Source of the DNA: Neolentinus lepideus HHB14362 ss-1
Taxonomy: Eukaryota; Basidiomycota; Agaricomycetes; Gloeophyllales; Gloeophyllaceae
Length of the DNA stretch: 64,000 nt
Reading direction: 5' to 3'
Assembly: GCA_001632425.1 (NCBI GenBank)
Contig: KV425563.1
Location: 286,660 to 350,659, forward strand
Within the stretch, counting starts at the first letter, position 1; each line of letters begins with the position of its first letter. Of the stretch, positions 58,052 through 64,000 are shown piece after piece. The notes under the pieces are model-generated. The model was not told the DNA's origin and ran no database searches. It saw nothing but the letters and a program-made list of their open reading frames with translations. A program made the translations under genes and the position numbers.

Positions 58052-60633
58052 ATGGCGACCAAGGCAAACTCTGTGCCGATCCCTACTCTTATTGAGGTGA
58101 GTGAGACGAAACTTTGACTCTTCAGGAAGTCGGCATCTGACTTTGCGTACCTTAAGGTTGATCCATTCATGTATGTCTTCGTGTTGAACACTATCAAAGA
58201 TCAGGATGATAATGACTGGACAGACCCGCTCCTGAGCAGAAGGGCATTCACAACCGCTGGCAGTGAGTCTCTTACTATCCTCTATGCTATCAAGTATGCT
58301 ATAACCATGTCCGCAATTAGCCCTGATATCCCTCCGGTTGCCACTGTGAAACCGGGACAGGTAAATGAACTTGAACTTTCCTCTGCAGCTGTGTTTCTCC
58401 GATCGTGATCATACTTGCCTTATTTTACCAGTCTTTCCATGTCCAGTGCGTCGGTTAGTATTCTCCATCTTTGTGACCCTGCCTTACTCAACGCTGATCC
58501 CTGATTTTGCTTTGTATCAGATTGGACCGGTGCTCAGGTCGGCAACAACGATTGTGAGTAACCTACGTTATTCTACCGTCTCCAATATAACACTCAAGGA
58601 TCACGCAACCCAGTCGCCGATGATCTTCGTGATGTCGATCTCACGAGGATTCACAACTTGTCCGGACCCATCGCAATTGAAGGCGCAGAGCCCGGCGATT
58701 GCTTGGTGGTGGATATTCTCGATGGTATGCCATACAAGTCATTACTCGAATTCAGATTGCTGATAGTCGTCGCTACAGTCAAGCCTTTTGACAAGATGCC
58801 ATGGGGCTACACTGTACGCACAGACTTGCAGATGCGCAGTGAAATGAACAAACTAAGATCCATTGTGATTAGGGCATCTTTGAGCTTCACAATGGTGGCG
58901 GTTTGTTCGGTACGTTAATTTTAAATGACACGTATCCTCGTTTCTGAATTGTATTGTCCCCAGCCCGTGAATTCAATTCGAGAGCCGCAAAGGCCATCTG
59001 GGACTTCAACGGTATGCTTCCCTCTTCCTCTTACTTACGCGACGCTCACCCTCCTCCAGGCATCTACGCCACCTCGCGCCATATTCCCGGCGTGCGCTTC
59101 GCCGGCGTCTCGCACCCTGGCCTGATTGGCACCGCGCCCTCGCCGGAGCTGTTGGCAACGTGGAACGAACGCGAGCGCGGCCTGATCGCGCAGCATCCGA
59201 ACGAGGTGCCCCCTGTTGCGCTCCCGCCGGAGCCCAAGGGCGCGTATGTCGGCCAGGAGCTGCCCGATGGTGTGAGGAAGAAGATTTATGAGGAGGGCGC
59301 AAGGACGGTGCCGGGACGGGAGCATGGTGGTAACTGCGATGTGAGTACTAGTGTTTCCGTTTGAGCTGGTGTTCCGTACATGATATTTACTTTGGGGACT
59401 TGCTTGATAGATCAAGAACCTGTCGAGGTGAGTGACAGGTGGCCGAACTTCATCTAATCGGGAGTAATAACGCAATGTGTAGAGGTTCTCGTTGCTATTT
59501 CCCCGTCTTCGTGAAGGGCGCAAACCTTTCTGTCGGAGACCTTCACTTTTCTCAGGGCGATGTATGTTCTTCCTCTGGCCCAAGACCTCTACATTTGTAC
59601 TGATCCTGAACTTGCATTGTTAGGGAGAGGTATGCAAACACGTTCAGGTTAATGGATGTCTGCTTAAGTCCTTGGAAGATCTCGTTCTGCGGAGCCATCG
59701 AGATGGTACGTAACCTCTTCACCGACTGGCGATATCTTCCCGCTGACCTGAATGTATGGTAGGCTGGCATCATCACCTTTAACTGCAGCATCATCAAGGG
59801 CGGCGTGGAGAAGTTCGCGTTGAAGCAGCCCATCTTCATGGTGAATCCCCTCTCTGATGCTTGCCGAATGTGCACTGACGTGGGGACAGCCTTCGCCCAT
59901 CGACCCGATGTACTCCGCGAGGCTCATCTTCGAGGGTATTAGCGTCGACATTCGTTAGTATCAGAAGACGTTATCATTGCTACAGCTACATGCTGATCTC
60001 CTCTACAGATGGTGACGGCACGCAGTACAACATGGATGCGTACGTGGCTGGTTGTTCGTGGGTCAGATTTGTGTTTGTTCATGGTTTAATCTTTCAGAAC
60101 TGTCGCATACAAGCAAGCTGCTCTGAATGCTATCGCCTATCTGATGAAGGTGCGTAGAATAGTCATGTTTGACCTGTGCCTTTGCTGACAAGTCTTCGCA
60201 GATTGGCTACAGTAAGTGAAAAATCGTGTCTTTGGGCCAATCCATCTAAGTCTTTTGTACGACTTCTAGCGCGAGAACAAGCCTGTAAGTCCGCTCTTCC
60301 GGCCTTATATCGTACACATACTCACAGTTGCCGCAGATCTTTTGTTGTCGGCTGCCCCTGTCGAGTCCCACGTCGGTGCCATCGTGGTATGTTCAGATAT
60401 TCTCACCCCTTTGATCCGCTGGTCACAAATAATGGTTTACAGGACTCCCCGAACGCTTGTGTGACTCTTGCACTGCCACTCGGTATCTTCGAACACGTAT
60501 GTTTATTCACATTCGTTTCTTCGCCACAAGCTCTGATTCGTCATTCTACTCCTAGGATATCCTTCCCAAAGAGGAGGGTCTGGTGAAGAAAGATTTCGGT
60601 CAGTGCGCTATCAGGAGCGATGGTGTGCTGTAG
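58052..60633 (+). CDS. Formamidase (FmdA/AmdA family)
   Basis: About 18 small exons splice in one frame from ATG 58052 to TAG 60631-60633, giving about 420 residues. The enzyme hydrolyses formamide to formate and ammonia, a nitrogen-scavenging reaction in the cytosol. Landmarks are IHNRWHPDIPPVATVKPGQ, DWTGAQVGNND, LSGPIAIEGAEPGDCLVVDI, PWGYTGIFELHNGGG, GIYATSRHIPGVRFAGVSHP, GREHGGNCDIKNLSRGS, GDLHFSQGDGE, ISFCGAIEM, AYLLLSAAPVESHVGAIV and DSPNACVTLALPLGIFEHDI. The conserved glutamate in EGAEPGD, the histidines in HGGNCD and GDLHFSQGDGE, and the cysteine in SFCGAIEM are present. Several exons are under 40 bases (one is only GGAGAG), which is why no long open frame covers the gene. It converges on the binding-protein-like gene at 60862. 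Confidence 0.9.
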
Positions 60634-60861
60634 GCGTCGAGGATGGTATTTGGAGGGAAGGTATCACGTCATGAACGGAAGGAACACGGAAGCAGATTCA
60701 CGGTTGTATTATTATTTCACATTTGTTCATTCAATCACAAATGAGCCTAGTCGCTGTCCTCCATTGACATCTGAACCATGGCTTCACCTCGCGAGTACTC
60801 GCGTGGATTGGCTCGTGCTCAGGACGTTCTTGGTTATTAATAAGCGACCGACCTTCAACGA

Positions 60862-62174
60862 TCAAGCCCGCGTGCTGGGTTTCACCGGTGCTGTCGAATA
60901 AACAACCTGTCCTTTGTGTTTGAACTCTCTGACCACCTTCTGTCCCCCGTCTTTGTCTATGACCCAGTCCATGAAGCTCGTACATATCTCCAAGTACTTC
61001 ACTTTGCTGCCGAGGAGAACGTGTCCGGGAAGTAGCAGACGGTCGGATGGATCATCTGAGCCTGCCTTGTAAACATAGACAGACTTGATGGTCGAGTCCT
61101 CGGAGGAGAGATAGGTCCCGCGGTCAGTAAGGGTATACTCCTCCAGCACTGCCGCCGCTTTTAAGGCCTGGATTGGGAATCGCGGGTACTGGTGGTACCA
61201 TTTTGAGTAAGCCAGGGCCCAAGGTGTCTTTAAGTAACTTTAGTCCTGTATCCTGAGATGCCGTTGAAGGAATTACCTGGCCAATGGCAACGAATAATTC
61301 GCTTTCTTTGATGTTCGTGGCACTCTTGTCGTAGCGCGACAGGAAACGGGTGGGAACGCCATTTAGAGGCGGCGCCTGACGAATTTTTCCTCAGCCAAGA
61401 ATGTCACATGCAATGAATCAAGTTACCACGGAGTGTGCATTCCCGGTTGCTACGATTTTATTGAACATTGTCAGGATATCATCTTCTTTATCCTTGAGGC
61501 CCGCTGGATTGACTCGAGGAAGTGGACCGACGAGATAGAAGTGATCCTGTGTGAGAAAGGTCGTGGAGAACTTGGGGCTCAGGGGGAGAAGCTACCTACT
61601 CGGAAACCATATTCTCTCCGAACGGCGGTCTGGTTCTTCATCTTCTGTAATTCGGCAGCCTCGTTGTACGTGACTGCAATATCCACGGAGCCGGCTTCCA
61701 ACAGTCCTAGACTTTCCGTTGTATCTGCAAGGTACCATGCGACCTTTTACAGGAGGTCTGGTAGACTGGAGAAATCAGGAACACGGGTGACATACCAGGA
61801 ACGGCTGCACTCCTTTCTTCACTGAGTATTGGATGAAGGCATTGGCCCAAGCGCCGATGAGTCCGGACTGGCCGGCACCTCCATTCGCAATGCGGACGTA
61901 GATTTCCTGCGCGCCTGTGAATCCGCCATCATATACAGCTTGAGGCGCAAGGTCAGATGGGGCTGGCAAGGTGCCGATGCTGGCAAACAAGCCGTCCGGG
62001 ACGTGAACGGCTCCATTACTAGAGCCTGCAGAGTCTCTTCCTTTCACATTTGGTATCCTGGAGAGACCGTCAGAACATGGATAAGTGATATATAGGATAC
62101 ACGAACTGGTGACGATGTTCAGAATAAACGTGATCGTCTCCACGGTGGACCTCGCCAGTATAATACTGCGACAT
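60862..62174 (-). CDS. Bacterial-type periplasmic-binding-protein-like protein (tungstate/molybdate-binding family)
   Basis: ATG 62174 (MSQYYTGEVHRGDDHVYSEH), stop TGA 60862-60864, about six exons without frameshift. Motifs fit the PBP-like fold of tungstate ABC-transporter binding proteins: VYDGGFTGAQEIYVRIAN followed by GGAGQSGLIGAWANAFI, then WYLADTTESLGLLEAGSVDI, AVTYNEAAELQ, DHFYLVGP, FLSRYDKSATNIKESELF, PWALAYSKWYHQYPRF, LEEYTLTDRGTYLSS and FMDWVIDKDGGQKVVREFK. The GSxD-AVTYNEA segment and the Arg/Ser-rich segment are the usual oxyanion-binding parts. No signal peptide is visible and no permease or ATPase gene is near, so classical ABC uptake is unlikely; a cytosolic binding or enzymatic role is possible. 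The family is known from other fungi and is probably of bacterial origin. Confidence 0.82.
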
Positions 62175-62733
62175 TGTGAACTGCTGCCGCAATGAAAGGC
62201 GTGTGCATCGATTTTATACCCGGCCGTAGGATAACACGTTCAAGTCTAGTGCTTATCTTGCTAGCCCTTCCCCGCTCATTTATCCATCTCAAGCAGTTGT
62301 AAGACGGATGAGATCGGACTCCGTGATGTAGTGCAACTTCAGAACGTACTGATTTGAGCCTCATTCCCACTACTCAGACCGACGTTTGTCTTGGAAGCTG
62401 TTGATTCCGAGGCAAAATATAACACGTTGGTCAGAAGAATCCAGACAGACAGGCTCTAGAGCAATTATGGAACGGGTGACACGAAACTCCGCGATGCGCT
62501 CTATGTACGCATCTCAAATGGAGGATACTCGTGAGTTCTGTAGAAGCGCTGAGTGACTCCTGACATGGATCTGGTCAGGAAGATGACAAGATGACCCAAT
62601 TACATGCGAATTGACCGTGTTGCAAGATAAGATGTCGATGCTATACATCGCATTGGCCACAAGCAAGAACAAATACACGTGATCGTATCAGTCCCTCTGA
62701 GTACCTTAGCGCTCCTTCATTCACTGCTGCAAC
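62175..62733. other. Divergent intergenic region
   Basis: The 559 bases between the divergent starts at 62174 and 62734 hold no recognised gene and should contain both promoters. Confidence 0.4.
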
Positions 62734-64000
62734 ATGGTGAAGGTCAACGAACCTGTCGAAGACGAGGAAAATCCTTGCTATTGTCCGGAGCTACCAGCCT
62801 TGGTCTATCTGGATACACTGCGCTCGAGGCTGGAAGGTCTTGCATTCTCCCAAGAAGATTTGGACAATCCTTCGTTCGCCAGTCTGCTGTACAAGACCGC
62901 TGAAGAAGAAGGACTGTTGCATCTAGGCATGGTTGGAGTAGGTGTCTACGAGGATTCCTACTCGTCCTCGCTAGGCAGTGTACGTCACGCCCTCGAGGGC
63001 TTGAAAGGCAACGACTTCCTCGACGGCTCCCTCGTTGCTCTGAACAAGTATCCTTCTGTAAAGGATGGTCCTGGTTTTCCTGGCAGACCTGCAAAGCGAA
63101 AGCGGCAGATTGTTTGTGATACGTTCAGTGATCTCCAAGGCCCGATGAAACGGGAACGGTCTCTCCAGATAGTCAACCAGAGCTCTTTCGACGTAAGCGA
63201 CAAAGTGGAAGAACTGGTATTTTCCTCCAGGAATGGCACGTCAGAAGAGGAAGTACTCTGCAATCAGGACGACACCCTCGTAGACACCTCAGCAAAATTG
63301 CAAAGCCTCGAAGGTAGTCCTAGTTCTTCACTGGTTATGGTATCTGACTTGTATGCGGAAATGGTCGAGAAGATGAACTGTACGGTCCTGACATTGGCAC
63401 GGAGTCTCCTGGCGATTTGGCTGGTCTAGTCGACGAGATCGCTAACTTACTTCCTGGTCTACGTCTCCGAGAGCGCTTGCAGTCAACACCCGATCTTACC
63501 CACCAGAAGATCGCTGACTTCCTCGGAGTCAACGGTTCGTTCTTATGAGTCACCTATGGGGTATTCAAAATACAATCGAGGAGGAACAGGACTCTTCAAT
63601 CCTCGGATACTTGACCTGCTGCGAGCTGCAAACATATGGCAACTGGAGCTAACCGACTCCGTCGTAGATGAAGCAGGCCTGAACCTATTAGGACGCGAGT
63701 TGCTACAGGGTAACTACCTTTTCCATCCTTAAAACGATCTATTATGAACAAAGACGGAATATATGCGCCAGTTTTCATCAAGCCCAACAGCTTCGGCAAA
63801 CTAAGCGTGATGGACCTCAGGGATACTCCTCTCCGAGATATTGACCTTACATACGTCCACCATTTATCAGGCCTTGCGGTTCTCCTACTCGATAATACCG
63901 GTATAGGAAACGAGGCGTTCGTACCATCATCTCTACATTCGTACTACTTACATCGAACCCCCGGCACAGGATGTATCACCTCGTCAGCCTCAGGCGCACG
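62734..64000 (+). CDS. Leucine-rich-repeat protein, 5' part (runs off window)
   Basis: ATG 62734 ([20 protein letters not shown]) opens an exon of about 200 codons containing a basic segment (GRPAKRKRQ) that could be a nuclear signal. After one intron comes [20 protein letters not shown] then [20 protein letters not shown]; a later exon has [20 protein letters not shown], and the last visible exon has [20 protein letters not shown] and [16 protein letters not shown]. The pattern LxxLxLxxTxI at about 24-residue spacing is that of RNase-inhibitor-type leucine-rich repeats, which form protein-binding solenoids. The 3' end lies beyond 64000. The splice model between 63330 and 63420 is uncertain. 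Confidence 0.65.

Noticed and set aside
1..64000. CRISPR arrays, operons, Shine-Dalgarno sites
   Set aside because: The sequence is eukaryotic: spliceosomal introns are everywhere, and no regularly spaced direct repeats with unique spacers were seen.

Overview
The window reads as a stretch of a filamentous fungal genome, most likely a basidiomycete of the Agaricomycetes. The reasons are very short introns (about 45-70 bases) with GTRNGT-type donors, genes broken into many small exons (13 in the P450), a cluster of Agaricomycete-style BTB proteins, and fungal versions of a GH16 glucanase, formamidase and homogentisate dioxygenase. The species cannot be named from sequence alone. Two 100-base runs of N (21513-21612 and 39738-39837) show that this is a scaffolded draft assembly.

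Layout. 1-10 kb: a 627-bp terminal-inverted-repeat element; a small NTF2/SnoaL-like gene lying tail to tail with an intact 13-exon cytochrome P450; then a decayed FAD monooxygenase. 10-21 kb: an intact secreted GH16 beta-glucanase between two members of an orphan protein family, with a GC-rich inverted-repeat element and a 28-bp minisatellite. 21-30.5 kb: mostly gene-poor, interrupted by an intact homogentisate 1,2-dioxygenase. 30.5-35.5 kb: two housekeeping genes, a Rex-type RNA exonuclease and a transketolase-family enzyme.

37-56 kb: the most distinctive block. Five BTB-domain paralogues flank a TPR protein and a long arrestin-domain protein. Three lie on the minus strand to the left and two on the plus strand to the right. 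They fall into two subtypes, arranged as if a type I/type II gene pair had been copied in inverted orientation; one copy carries an in-frame stop codon. A hAT-like non-autonomous element with an 8-bp target duplication sits between the first two copies, and the second assembly gap falls inside it. 58-64 kb: an intact formamidase converging on a bacterial-type periplasmic-binding-protein-like gene, then the 5' part of a leucine-rich-repeat gene that runs off the window.

Functional links are modest. Homogentisate dioxygenase acts in tyrosine/phenylalanine breakdown, formamidase in nitrogen release, transketolase in the pentose phosphate network, and GH16 in beta-glucan turnover. The P450, NTF2-like and FAD-monooxygenase genes could be the remains of a small oxidative gene cluster. 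All multi-exon models were spliced by eye so that reading frame and family motifs are kept; exon edges at the 5' ends are the least certain part.
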